A DNA stretch of 64,000 nt from Moniliophthora roreri. Its lineage: Eukaryota; Basidiomycota; Agaricomycetes; Agaricales; Marasmiaceae. Positions 1 to 11,907 of this stretch are shown here, piece by piece. The notes under the pieces were generated by a model. That model was not told the origin of the DNA and made no database searches. It worked only from the letters and a program-made list of their open reading frames with translations. The stretch is from NCBI GenBank assembly GCA_001466705.2, contig LATX02000228.1, forward strand, positions 186,001 to 250,000, written 5' to 3'. The translations under genes were made by a program, and so were the position numbers. Within the stretch, counting starts at the first letter, position 1. Each line of letters begins with the position of its first letter.

Positions 1-1102
1 TCTGCAGCAGTTTGAAAGGATAACCTGCCCAGAATTCAGCCAAGATGGACGCATTTTGTGCAGCTAAAGTATATTACCACACTGCAGGAAAATGTCTGCG
101 TTCAGCCGAGTATAAAAAGACCTCAAAAAACAACTTACTGATCACGAAAGGTGCCAACGGTCCGAACTTTGCCACTCTGCTCGAAGTCAGTAGGGCGAAG
201 TGAAGTGAAATACAAAAGAACGTACTCTTTGATAATTCCACTCTTGATCCCAGCCGTGATTCCGAAGGCGCATCCTATGACGCTCAAAAGGCCTATGAGC
301 CCAGTGAGAACGGTGTTCTTTGTAAGAATTAGCACTCTACAACCCGAAAACATCGGTTCATTCTCAAGCATTAAGTCGAAGCATTCAGATTAGACATACC
401 GATGGCACAGGAACACCTGTGCAATCAACGCTGCTACCGCTGTTGTCGCCGCCGTGAACGGGATAACCCAGCTGACAACTATAATGATAAAACCCGGTCA
501 GGAAGAACAACAGCAGAGATATGCGAACTCAAACTCACACGCAAGGCTGGCGGGATTAGCATAGTTTGTGACACTAGACTCCAGTCAGCTGATGGCCTGT
601 CAAGTCGATGAAATGGGAGACATACCACATTTCCCAGGCACCATAGATTTCCCTGAATTGCGATACAGTTGAATTGTCGAGTAGTATATGGGCGTGATAG
701 TAGAACTCACACGACGCTATGAAGAAGGTCGACAAAGAAGAGGACTGTAACGACCGATCTGGATCAAGTCAGTGACATTGATCAAGAAAAGGCAGATGGA
801 CAACCAACTTTATCCACATCGGGTCGTTGAATTCTGCATTTTGTGAGCTCGGAGATGGTGGGAAGACCAAAATGCACGTACTGGTGTTTTTGTAAACCAG
901 AAACTGGTAGCAAACCAAACCAAAGAGGAAGGTGTTCACTGTGGAGTATCAGCTCTGGAAGGGGCATGCTCGTTGAACTAGATAAATACCCACCAAAAAT
1001 ACCTAGAAGGTACATTCCTGTGATGGCCAGACATCCATGAATCACCTTGCCGTCAAGATCCAAGCAAAAGAACTTACCAACGACATTGTCAAAGTCGCCC
1101 AT
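1..1102 (-). CDS. DUF6534-type multi-pass membrane protein, 3' part cut by window edge
   Basis: Read on the minus strand from the ATG at 1102, short exons separated by about 50-bp introns give a chain of hydrophobic segments typical of the DUF6534 membrane proteins abundant in Agaricomycetes. Recognisable pieces are FLFGLVCYQFLVYKNT (near 900-950), FNDPMWIKL followed by VVTVLFFVDLLHSVV (near 730-830), VVSWVIPFTAATTAVAALIAQ (near 420-480), and VLILTKNTVLTGLIGLLSV (near 290-340). The order (helix 1, short loop with DP, helix 2, then later helices) matches the family. A GT-AG intron is visible right after 135 and coding continues past base 1, so the C-terminus is missing. The biochemical role of the family is unknown. 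Family assignment is by pattern recognition; individual junctions are uncertain. Confidence 0.65.
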
Positions 1103-3049
1103 CTTGCTTAACTTAGGTGGAGAGTGGGGGAGAACGAAGTGGTTACTTCAAGTACCATTTCCAAACCCTTTATAACGAGCCCGTCATTGAATACCAAAGG
1201 CAAACATATCAGTAAGTTTCACAAGGCAGCAGCAGCCCTGAAAACAACATACAGAGAGAATCATCTCAAAATTTACGATAAGGCGAACGGGCTCTCCCTG
1301 CAGATTCCAGACTTGAATGATGGAGACTTGGAAGGGTTTAGGAGGGTTGTGAAGGGGTTTGAATCAAGACATACATGGTCCAAACATAGTCTGTTGCATT
1401 GAGTCTTTCTCGTAACGCCGTCGAAGCCTGTATCAGAATTCGGACACATGAGAAAGGTTCTAGAGTGTTCATGGCATGCGTCGTGTACAGGCCGCGGTGC
1501 CTAGTAAGAAAGCTGTCAGGGTCAAAGCAGTGGCGTTTCTATGGGACTCCACTTGGCTGTTTCTCCTGACCTGGCAACAGCGTTAATTAAAATCAATTTT
1601 CCCGTCTCGTTTTGCTCCGTATATGGTACAGGACTCACTGAGCCCGCATTCATTGGACGGACTCACAGCTCAATGAGTTAGATATCCATAAAGTAGCATC
1701 GATGCCGAGCTACTGGTATGTTCAACCACCCTTCTTCTGAGCGGGACCGATTTCCATCGAAGCCAATCATGCGACGGAAGAGCCCGAATTTTGCCTTTGG
1801 GGACCAAGTACGTGAACGCGAGAACGCCGAGTCAATGAGCTGGGGAGCCGAACCAGAATCAATCATGCATACAGCAGTCTATTCGACTAATTCAATTTCA
1901 TGACAACACAAACACCACCAATATAGATCCCTGAAAACATCAAGGTTAGCATAGGGCTTGGGATGAAACAGTAATGACCAGTGACTCACCGAGAGTGTAA
2001 ACCCCGAACCCCTAAGCTTGCACCGATTTTCATGGCTAGCTGTCTTTACCGACGTGCCAGAAGGCAGTGGTGCTCTAGATCTTGGTGAGGCTGCTCCGAG
2101 GCTACTCTCTTCCTGGAATGGCCGAGCATCGGAATTTTAATTGAGGAAAGGTCCAGATTTCATTGACCCAACGAGATGCGCGAGATGCGCGTAGATGTCC
2201 GACGCCGACGCCACATCCAGTATGGGAATTTTCCCGCTTTTCCCCAAGATCATGCCGAGTGTGGAAGAGATGCACGAATCTCAAGTAACGTTGATGCGAC
2301 CGTGCATGACATCTGCCCTAAATTTTCCCGCGCTCCCTTCTACATACCACTACCATCCTCCTACACCCCATCTACCTCATCCTTTTCATCCGCTCGCAAG
2401 TTCTGCCGCATCACCGTCATGCTCGGTCTCTGCAATGTGAACCTTTCAGCCGAATAGACATCAAAGGGAAAACACAAAGATCTGAATTAAAGGAGGGTCA
2501 TTCCTATCTCGTCGGAGTGGACAAAAGGATCTGCAATTCAAGATATATACGGAAGAGAATTTGTGAGTATACGCCTCCAATACACGTCAACTATCGTTCT
2601 CATCCATTATTAGTATCTTCATAACGCAAGAAAGCGATCGGCTATGCGCTGTTGGCATGTCTGGAAAGAATCCGCCCGACTAAGGCATCTATCGAATTGC
2701 AACCTGCCGACTGCTCATCATGCCATGAACCGATCTCCTCACTCTCTTCCCCGACTACCCCGAACTCTGGATGACCCGTTGAGGTTCGAAAGCTCGAGTG
2801 AGGGCGGTCTAAGCAATCGCAATGAATGCAACCCCAACAAGACCGGCTTCATTCATTGCATACGTGGAGCAAGCAGAGGAAGGCATCATCGCGCACACTC
2901 ATCTCCGGTCATGTCCAACGACCGGAAGGGCGAGTGCAGGTATCAGATCACTGTCCTTGGGCCCGGAAAATCTTTGCGAAAATTAGATGTTTCTGTATAA
3001 AGTAAAAAGACGTCGACTATGGAGAATCTACTAAATAATCAAATCAATA
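1103..3049. other. No gene supported
   Basis: Open frames here are short, overlap on both strands and show no recognisable domain or splice continuity. The 2330-2400 stretch is pyrimidine-rich and promoter-like. The frame at 2644-3000 (118 codons) is rich in Arg, Ser and His and looks non-coding. A small undescribed gene cannot be excluded. Confidence 0.3.
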
Positions 3050-3513
3050 GGGTGTATTTGATCACGTATATACAGGTTTTGTCCATACAGAATTTTGATT
3101 TTTTTTCACGCAAATTTCAGTTCAAAATTTACAAGTATGTACGATGACGTGTCAAACCATTTGCTCGCTGCCAGCGTCAACACCCAACCCCTTTGCCAAA
3201 ATGCCCGTGAATCTATCCTGCACCTTCTCATATGCTGCCAATGACTTCTTGTGTGAGACAATCTATTTTCTTTGGAATTGTGGTGGCAAGGAAAGCAATG
3301 GTCTGTGCCAGTGACAACTGCACCATTGTTCACTGTGTTGTTGCTGTATTGCCAAGCCACCCTGCACACGAAAAATCACATAGCTGAAGAAAACCCCCAG
3401 AACCATTTTTCATGTAAATTTTATGATTGGAGGCTTGTAAATTTCCGGAGATGTACAAAGTGGAGCTCTGTTTCTACGTGCGAAATCTTGTATATACATG
3501 ATCAAATACACCC
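3050..3513. mobile_element. MITE-like element with ~25-bp terminal inverted repeats
   Basis: The left end (3050-3074) and the reverse complement of the right end (about 3489-3513) agree over about 25 bases, starting GGGTGTATTTGATCA, with one mismatch near the middle. CAAT lies just outside both ends (3045-3048 and 3514-3517), although one extra base separates it from the left repeat, so the target duplication is uncertain. The 464-bp interior has no transposase frame. This is the structure of a non-autonomous DNA transposon. The superfamily cannot be told from one copy. Confidence 0.6.
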
Positions 3514-3589
3514 CAATGTCTTGATTTATTCGAATCATTATTACTTGAATTATAGTAAAACTCCATCGACAAGGCGGACCGGAGGGGGA

Positions 3590-5480
3590 TGAAGGCCCTT
3601 CCAGATTGTATCCGCAACGCCAATGTTTTGGCTGTATATTAGATGGTGGTATGGCATGCCTATCATGAAGAAACGATCAGCTGGAAGGTAAAACACGAGA
3701 GCGAGCCTGGAGTACTTCTTCATGAGATCGATCGAGAATTCTGGCGTATGATTGCAGATCCTGCATAGAGTGAATTCCGGACTGGCGACCGAGGATGGTC
3801 TGTATGTAGCTTCAGAATGCGTCTCTTGAGATTATTATTGAATGACGTGACGGAGAAAGTATGCAATGAAACAGGATAGGCGATCTAATTGCAAAGCGTA
3901 AAGTCCTGGTTAAAGAGTAATCCAAATTCACTCACCACCCTCGCCCACATTGTGAAGAGTCTTCCCTTGGCACCACATCCGCAGTCTAAGCACTCAAGTA
4001 AAGGATCGAGAAGTTCCAACTCATCCAAACCACGAGCCCCAGACAACTTGAACATTGCCTTCACGTATTCAGCTGCGCGGGGGTCATAACCAAGTGATTC
4101 TGACGACCATAATCTTCAAGAAAAATCAGCAAAAGGATCGAGTTCCGCTTCCGCTTTCTTCCTCACTCTGTACAGCAGCTATGCACAAATGCTCTTGGAA
4201 TCCACAGCACCTCTGCACATTCGGTACATTTGAAGACCGGAAGGCCATTCTTAGGCACGCGTCTGAGCAATTCTTTTACATTCTTCTGTATCCAATCCTT
4301 TGCGATTCGAGGCATTTTGACGCATGGCGTCTTGCTGAACTCGGATCCTAGTACTTCGCAGTCTGGGTCGTTCCAGATCAACCTGTTGATCCCATCTGAA
4401 GCGAGAATGAAATCTCCGATCGGAGGCAAGACAGTTCCGCGGTTCTTCTGGTGGTGCATGTCGAATACGTGCTGGACTAGTAGGTAGCGATTGGTGTAAA
4501 TCGTTCGGCGCTCGAGCTTGAGACGATGTGCCTTGCATTCCTCGAGGAAAGCCAGTAGAATTGGTTTGACGATGGTCCAATCTTAACAATATTAACCCAA
4601 GTAAACAGAGATGCTCGGGAAACATACTGCGATCTGTCAGGGGCTTTGCGTTGTCAACGGGGTGATGATTAGCAAACTCGCCCTCGGAGTCCTTTGCTTC
4701 TCAGCCAAGAGTGGTCAACCTCCGAGTAATTTTGAGAGCATCTAAATGAAAGAAGGGCGATTGAAGTATAGGAGAACTCACTGTCGGTGACGCTCTCGGC
4801 GATTGACATCTTGTTCAGCCGGACGTTTCTTCACCCAGCTGCCATACAAAATTTTACACTGAGAGCTATGCTGTTGAGAGTTTGTGTAAATCTAAAAATG
4901 ATGTGAGCGCGAGGACTTATAGATTAATCTTCCGACAGGGGTGCCTTTTACGCTTGCACCAACATGAAACCTCTCAAGAGTCTGGTCTTTCACTTCCATG
5001 TGCTCGATGCGCGATGCCTTGATGTGAATGAAGAAGGATTGGTGGCAACCCAGGCACGTTGTCTCGAGCTGCACGCCAGATGGGTAACTAATGAAGAGCG
5101 AGTCATCAACATGACCCGAAGATCCTTGCTGGTGCGAGACAAATTAAGGATATCGAGGGACATGAGGTGCTTGAAAATCTAAAAAGAGTCAGTGAGCTCT
5201 TGCTGTGAAATACAGTAGGAACAAGTGCCACAATGGGACACCTCTAGAACGACATCCATCGGCATGTCCTTCACGTGTTTCTCCAGCACACCGCGTTTGC
5301 CACGCACCCTACGAGTTGAACTCTGCGTATGATCTGTTGTGGCGTGCTTTGAAGAGGGACTTGTGGATGTTTTGTCCTTTCTCTGTTCAGATACATCTTT
5401 GCCTTTCGATATTGAGGTGGGGCCACCATGAACAGTAGGCCCTGTGTTCTGTTTCCGTACTCTCGAGGCCTGTTTTGCAG
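3590..5480 (-). pseudogene. Decayed F-box protein gene, inverted paralogue of the gene at 5842
   Basis: Reading down from about 5480, the frames reproduce the intact neighbour piece by piece: a basic N-terminus, KDMPMDVVLE then IFKHLMSLDILNLSRTSK (F-box), WRAARDNVPGLPP, LTDR, WTIVKPILLAFLEE, FKCTECAEVLWIPRAFVHSC (matching FRCAACREHLWVPRIYAHRC in the neighbour), LDELELLDPLLECLDC and a C-terminal stretch. Damage: no ATG at the position of the neighbour's start, a frame change just after the F-box (near 5100), and loss of the Cys-rich CxxC block that should lie between 4830 and 5000. Intron positions are conserved with the neighbour, so this is a duplicated gene and not a retrocopy. The two copies are head to head, about 360 bp apart. 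A truncated expressed product remains possible. Confidence 0.6.
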
Positions 5481-5841
5481 ATTTCTGTTTCTCTTTGATT
5501 CACAATGACCTGGTCGTTGTAGTTGTGGTGGAGGACAAAGGGCCAGTTCAACTACCGGTCAGCTTGTCCTGTAGCGGCGCGGAAGGGCCGCAGATATTCC
5601 CATGGTTCCGACCCTAACTTTAGCGCCTTGGCATCATCCGGCAGCGCTAACAAGGCGCGTTAATCATGAGTCATGGTCTTTGTCCAGGACCATTGTCCAC
5701 CTCTGTGACCGCAACAATATGGATCATTCAGAAGTTGCGTGTAGAGCGGGGGAACAATATTGGAAATTCCAAATGAACGGACCTTAAAAGGCACTGAGAC
5801 ACGCGTACGCTCCTATCCCTCTTCTCTTCTTACCGTTCATC

Positions 5842-8252
5842 ATGCTCAGAAGGTCAGCTAGGCTACAACATACCCATGAAGAACCACAAACCGCCACAGA
5901 TTCAAAGCAGAACGAAGCCCCTCGGGGACGCAAGCGAGCCAGGACCGCGTCATCTTCAACCGAGACTCCAGCTCGATCAGCACCGCGTCGTCGTATAGCT
6001 GGTTTTCTGGAGAGATTTGCAAAGGAAGCACCGCTGGATGTTTGTCTTGAAGTGCGTAGCAGACATTTTCTATTGGTATGAGTTGCTCATGCATCGTCAA
6101 CAGGTATTCAAGTATCTTCAACCTCGGGATCTTCTTCACTTGGCCCGGACGAGCAAGGCTCTCCGCGGATTTCTCATGTCAAATTCCTCCCAATTAATAT
6201 GGCGCACAGCCAGGGAGAACGTCCCTGATTTGCCACCACTTCCTCCAGATTTAAATGAGCCACAGTATGCGAGTCTTCTTTTTGACACGTTTTGCTATGC
6301 ACGTAAAATCTTCTCGTTATTGTATACACACGTTGACGTAATGACAACTCCAGGTCTGCTTGCGTGCTCCCTGCCACCACGTCGTATGGAGTTGTAGGTT
6401 CCGGTGTTGTATCAAATGTGTTCCAACCGCGTGGGTCTCTTTCCTTCTAGATTCTGCAATACTCGAAGTTTATAATGCACAACAGCTTCATCACGAGCTT
6501 CCATTTATTGAAGGAAGCCCAAGACATGGTGTATAAGTACGGATGTACTGAGCTGATGCCATACTGCAGTACTCGCAAGTACACTCTCACTATCTTTCGA
6601 ACAAACGAAAGCTGACGTTTCGTCTAGGCAAGTTTGGAGTTGGTTTCCTTCCGTCGACGATCAATCAGTTTTTTCGGGAGTATTTAGAGGTCAAAGATGA
6701 TGCCGAGAAACTCGATGAGTGGGAATCAAGAAAGCAAAGAGAATCTGAGGCAACGGCTATCGTCTGTACACGCTTGCATCGCTCATTTGAATCCTGCTCA
6801 TCTGTTTCTAGCATTCGGATCAGTGTCAAGAATGGTACTCGAATCTTCTCAAAGCTCGCGGGCGGGAATTGAGAGATGCACGTGAGCAACGAACCAACGA
6901 GTAAGTCGTCCGTCCTCCTTAGTACTGCCTCAGTACCTGATGCACATATCTTTTCATTCGCGAACAGGATCATCAGGAGATTGAAAGATATTGGCTGGGA
7001 GGATGATTATCTCAACGCAGAATTCCGCGGTCTTCCTTCAGTTCGTCAGTCCAAAGCTCTCACAGATCGCAGTAAGTGCCTACCATCTGTCGCCTTACCA
7101 CTTCATTCGCTTAACAACTATGCAAGTCTGGGCTAATATCAAACCGGGTCTTATCGAGTATTTGGAGGAAAAGAAAACCAAAAAACTGGAGTGCGATCGA
7201 AAACTAGCGTTTGTGAAGCGTCACCGGATGCTAGGACGTCTCTACCGGTTATTTTGCGACAAGTCAGCCGACGTTCATCCATCTATCGGCGACGTTATAC
7301 TTCATCCTAAATCGAAACGGATTCACGACTTGATTTGGGATACTCCATGGGAACAGGAATTGTCAGAGGCAGATTTAATGGAGGTTCTAAACGCAGACAT
7401 ACCGGATATCAAAGCGGATTGGATCGAAAAGAACGAGAGCGCCCTGCTGGCACAGATGCCTGCCGGATCGACACCCAGCCAACTTCGTTCGATCAAGACA
7501 ATTTTCAGGTGCGCAGCCTGCCGCGAGCATCTTTGGGTACCACGAATATATGCCCATCGATGCTCCACCATACAGCAGGTGTCTCAATCGCTACCTCAGA
7601 CTCCCTTTTGTCGCAAGGATAACTGGGGTAACATCGACTTTCATCCTTTCAGCACCCTATCATGGTATTCTTGGTCTGTATTTTACTTTATGTATGACCA
7701 AAGTGGGTCTACATGCGCTCGGACCATCTGTGAGCTTGCTGGCGGGGCGCAAACAGTCGACGAGTTGGACAGGATTGATCCACTCTTCGAGTGTTTGGAT
7801 TGTGTGCATGGTGAACGTAGGCTGTTCATGAGATGGACGAATGCGGTGAGCCTTATGCTTGTTAGGCCATCGTGCTTTCACTGACTGTATATCAGATCGC
7901 GCATAACGCCACTCACCGTCTTTCTGTTACCTCCTACGACGACACTATCAAATCTCAAGTCTTGCGTGAACAGGGTCCCCATCCTCGAGCTCATCACTGG
8001 AAGAAGATAGCCCGTTGCAGTGTCTGTGATCCTCTCGACTCTGAGACGGCCTATAGCGACATAAGGTTGCATTTGAGGGAGAAGTATGTATATCTCAGTA
8101 TAGTTAACCGATGCTTACTCCATTTCTGACTATCCTCGTGCAGGCACGGTATCGAAGACGTAAAGCAAGAGCATTGGTTTTTCGATATCACGGCGCCATA
8201 TGACCTATTGTGTCCTCCAAATGTTTGGTATTTCCCGTCTCAGACTGTATAA
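5842..8252 (+). CDS. F-box protein with Cys-rich C-terminal region
   Basis: Exon 1 (5842-6051) encodes a basic, disordered N-terminus ending APLDVCLE. Exon 2 (6104-6298) has the F-box core VFKYLQPRDLLHLARTSKAL. Exon 3 (from 6354) has a VCLRAPC.....VWSCRFRCCIKC block typical of fungal F-box proteins. Later exons include KFGVGFLPSTINQFFREYLE, the long exon with WANIKPGLIEYLEE and FRCAACREHLWVPRIYAHRC, then DPLFECLDC, CSVCDPLD and the end YFPSQTV at TAA 8250-8252. F-box proteins recruit substrates to SCF (Skp1-cullin) ubiquitin ligases; the substrate is unknown. The intron after exon 2 (6299-6353) only keeps frame if it begins GC instead of GT. The start is the first ATG and gives a full F-box. 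At least eight introns; some junctions are approximate. Confidence 0.8.
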
Positions 8253-8327
8253 TCTACGACTATTAAATAGCGAGCTCTACAATTAGTATCCAATTTCTAG
8301 CCCCACGAAGGACCATGTAAAACATTA

Positions 8328-10193
8328 TCAACTGTTTTTGTATTGTTGAAATAGAGAACCGATATCATCATTGTACTGTCCTTCCTCCTGTTCAGGTTGC
8401 CCTACTCCAAAGTCGTCACCCATCGTTAACATTGGCGATGTCATTGGGGAGAGCCATCCAGTGTCTGCGGGGGGATACTGTCCGGTGTGAGGAGGTATTT
8501 CGGAGGGGTTTTGTGCCGCCAGAGTCGGATCATGTAATCTCTGCTCCAGTAACAAAGCCCACGATTCCCATGTTTCCTGAGATTCTGTGAACGACTCCGA
8601 TGAATCGAAAGGCATTGGGTTATAGACAGATGCGGGTGTAGATAGTGAAGTAGCGGTCAATGTGCTCGGGCTGTAGGCGTAAGGCGAGGTCGGCGGGACA
8701 GCTAACGAGATCGATACCGCAGGAGAGGGAAAAGCTGCAGTTGAACTTCCCGAGGCGGGATGGTTGACCGGAGCGTGATGTGAATCAAAAGGCATTGGAT
8801 TATTGACAGATGCGGGTGTGGATAGTGAAGTAGCGGTCAATGTGCTCGGACTGTAGGCGTAAGGCGAGGTCGGTGGGACAGCTAATGAGGTCGATACCGC
8901 GGGAGAGGGGAAAGCCGCAGTTGAACTTCCCGAAGCGGGATGGTTGACCGGATCATGATATGGATGTAATGTAGCATACTCTTCGCCGTCGGGTGGACAC
9001 CAGCCGCGTATATCCGGCCGCGCAGAACTTGGGAACGGACTCTGTTGTAGACATTTATTATTAAAAAACGACTTTTTCGTTAATGGATAATTCACGCACA
9101 CTAGCAGCCTGTTCACATGAAGGATAAACACCGTTCCCATTTTGAAGCTCCTGTACAAGAAGCGTCCGAGTCTCTGGAGTTCCAGATAACGCCCGTGGTG
9201 TCGAGATGCGCTGTTCCTGGTGCGAGGAATTCAAAGTCGGTATCGCTCCATAAGGTGATGCGAGTTGTTCTCCAGAGGTACCGGGCTCGATTGTGCCTGT
9301 ATTCCAGCTCGGAACAGGACTACGGCTGTCAAGTGGGTCTCCAAGGGGCTATAAAACGGTCAGAGAGCGAATAAAAGGGAGTAAGCTGAAAGACTAACGA
9401 AGGAGTCCGACACCATTTGCATTCCTGGCGATGTTGAAACACTTGATTGCGTCTCTCTCGACTCTTCTGCCGGTGTTCGTCGCCCTCTCTTCATGTGTAC
9501 TGGCCTGAACTGGTAATGAGGGTAATCCTGCTGGTGCTTCTTTTTTACTCTCTCTGCCTCCTCCTTCCACGGGCGTTTCTCATCTTCCGACATGGCTTTC
9601 CATACCTTCGACGCTAGCTTGCTAAGCTCTTGTCCTTTTCGCGTCTTCACGAAGTCTGCACGGAAGAGCATGAAGCTGTTCATTGGTCGAGGGATGTGCT
9701 GCTCTTCAACTTTTTTTCGGCGCGAGCGAGATCGCGACGTTGGTTGGGCTTCCGGACCTTCATAGTTTATTGGCGAAAACGGGTACTGAGAGCTCGAGGG
9801 ATAAGCATTCGCGTTAAAAGACCCCATTTCCGGTATACCCATTTCTGCACCGGCAGACACTGTCAACGTTGAGCGATGCAAAGGCTGTCTGGTGTTCTGT
9901 ATTTGTAGCATTTGAGTGTTTTGTGTCGAAGGCTGCGGGACATTGGGGCTTAGTGGACGGGTGTAGTACATCGGCGAGGTGAATGCACTCGGTCCGAGAT
10001 TGGATGGACCGGCTTGGGGTTGAGTTGCTGATACGCTGGAGGTCGTAGGATCGGTCGATGTGACTATGAGGTGGGGCGGAAGCTTTGCTGAGCCGTAATG
10101 TTATCAGTGTACGAAACAGAAGGAAGAGATGGAAAACTTCACACCTTCAAATCCTTCACTGTGTCCCGAGGTCTCTCTGCTCCTCGGATGCAT
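8328..10193 (-). CDS. HMG-box transcription factor
   Basis: Four exons on the minus strand, starting at the ATG at 10193 (MHPRSRETSGHSEGFE). Exon 2 carries the HMG box at about residues 147-210: IPRPMNSFMLFRADFVKTRK then LSKLASKVWKAMSEDEKRPW and a KKKHQQDYPHY tail, preceded by a basic SRSRSRRKK stretch. This form (RPMNSFMLFR) is the MATA/Rox1/Ste11-like class, which binds the DNA minor groove and in fungi controls mating, morphogenesis or respiration. The last exon, joined by a GTGCGT intron, is Ser/Pro/Thr-rich with two near-identical 60-residue repeats and an acidic C-terminus, so probably a transactivation region. No mating-type homeodomain or pheromone genes lie nearby, so a role at a mating locus is not supported. 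Confidence 0.85.
8602..8961 (-). repeat. Tandem 180-bp (60-codon) duplication inside the HMG-box gene
   Basis: Two head-to-tail 180-bp units (8602-8781 and 8782-8961) keep the reading frame and encode near-identical Ser/Pro/Thr-rich segments (VNHPASGSSTAAFPSPAVS, then SPYAYSPSTLTATSLSTPAS). The few differences are mostly single transitions, so the duplication is recent. Confidence 0.9.
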
Positions 10194-10467
10194 GGCGATG
10201 CGATCTGAACTGATTGGAAAGCAAGAATAAGATGAGAAACGGGCCCGCGAAGGAAAAGATCTTTTATACTTTCAGAAAATCTGTGGCGACGAGCGCTAAA
10301 GCGCTAATCCTTTGTATTTTTGTCATTTTGCCTTTCCTGGAACAATAATCGCTGGTTGATAGGCAACCTTCATTAATGAAGAGTTACCGAGATGGGATCG
10401 AGGGAATGATATTTCCCAAGAAGGAGCCGAACAGTAACCAGTATATTCAGAAACTTGCGAATTGTAA

Positions 10468-11689
10468 TCATGGACAAAACGTGACCGTGTAATTTGCTTC
10501 CAGCTTTCCATCACATGTCCAAAGAGCAGCCTCATCAAATGCATAAGCGAGTGCATTGGGGCATCTACCCTCTGCGAATAGACAAGATCAGCGTCAACGC
10601 TCATCACTCGGTAAGGAGGTGGACACACTAAAGTAATCAAAGAACTGAACACCAGCTGCTGTACAGTTCGTCGGACTGTTATTGTCACCAGTGCAGCAGT
10701 TGGGGGAATTGGCTATAATCGAGAAAACGGTCAGCATGAGTGGGTGAATGAACTGAGAATCGAACAGACTTTGCCGTCCATCCAGATTCGCAAGACACGA
10801 GCTCAGGCAGCCTGAGACTGTCCCGTCGGATGTAGTATTACCCTGCAGTTGTCTTGGGCCTGTGTGCAATGATTTGGTGTCGTTCATATATAAAGATTTG
10901 CGGTAACTCACAGGCTGCATTCAAGTCGACGGTGCATTCAGCGACTGGACATTTAACGTTATTGGTGATTTGCATAGGGAGGTTGAATCCATCCGAGAGT
11001 GACACTGTGAAAGATGCTGTTAGCACCAGAAGAGTTAGATCGAGTCCAACCAACCGTCATAGTAGTCTGGCACAGAACCTGATGCGAGGGTGAACTCTGC
11101 TGAAGTTGTTGGTGGTACACCGGTAGATGTACATTCAAGACCACCGTTACAAGATCCACTGGCACAGGTCAAAGGAGGTGTCCTGGAGAAATCGCAATCT
11201 CTACGGCCCTGTGAAACGCACTTCGAATCGGCGATGACTTTTCGGAGCAAAAAGTCGTTTCACGCACCCAAATTCGGCCAGCCTGCCAGTTGTTTGGTAC
11301 TGAGAAAGTGACTTCCGAACCTGCGGTTGCTTCCCATCTAAACGACAGCCAAAAATCTGAGTCAAACAGAAATCTGCTGAGACGCTGCTCTTCACGCACC
11401 CAGTCTTCGAATCTGGTTGGCTCGTTCCACTTCCGCCAAGCGAAGAAGGGGTAAAAATCTGGATCGAAAATATAGTTATGACCATCCATGAAACAAGATC
11501 TAGAATGTGCAAAACCTACTGCTGGCCTGAAAAACCGTGCAATTCTGTGAGCACCTCTGCGCCAACAAGTTCACCAAAGATTACGCACCATACAGTAAAA
11601 GCACAATTGTTCTTGACTGTTAACGAGCGAGCTTCAGCAGCGAGTAAGATGGTAGTTGAAACTAAAAGAATAATGAATAACCAATCCAT
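10468..11689 (-). CDS. Secreted thaumatin-like protein
   Basis: The start at 11689 gives a clean signal peptide (MDWLFIILLVSTTILLAAEA) followed by RSLTVKNNCAFTVW, the standard mature N-terminus of thaumatin-like proteins. Further exons give WEATAGSEVTFSVPNNWQAG then RIW, GRRDCDFS, CASGSCNGGLEC, PPTTSAEFTLAS, YYDVSLSDGFNLPM, CPVAECTVDLNAAC, SPNCCTGDNN and the last exon GRCPNALAYAFDEAALWTC ending NYTVTFCP at TGA 10468. The signature TGDC of plant members is ASGSC here. Fungal members are secreted, disulfide-rich proteins linked to glucan binding or hydrolysis and cell-wall remodelling; the exact activity is not shown by sequence. Introns are short and phase-consistent. It shares a 218-bp divergent promoter with the GT15 gene. 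Confidence 0.88.
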
Positions 11690-11907
11690 GGAGCGGGTTC
11701 GAGAGCGCCAAGTCCGACGCATCAGAGTTTAGGCTGTGTCAAACAAATTTGGATCAGGGTGGGGCTGAATCGGCGCGCTCCACCCGTTGACAACGATCAC
11801 GCCGACATCGTGGCCAGCGTTGACAAGCCGAAATTTCTCCAACTTTCCACCCACCAAGTCCACAAGAACCTCCTTTCCTGAGTTTCGGGCCAAGAAATTC
11901 GCCCAAA
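11690..11907. promoter_or_regulatory. Divergent intergenic region between the thaumatin-like and GT15 genes
   Basis: Only 218 bp separate the two start codons, so this stretch must hold both core promoters. I see no convincing TATA element. Co-regulation of two wall- or secretion-related genes is possible but is inference. Confidence 0.4.

Noticed and set aside
1124..1402. 92-codon plus-strand frame upstream of the DUF6534 gene
   Set aside because: No motif or splice partner; it lies in the promoter side of the minus-strand gene.
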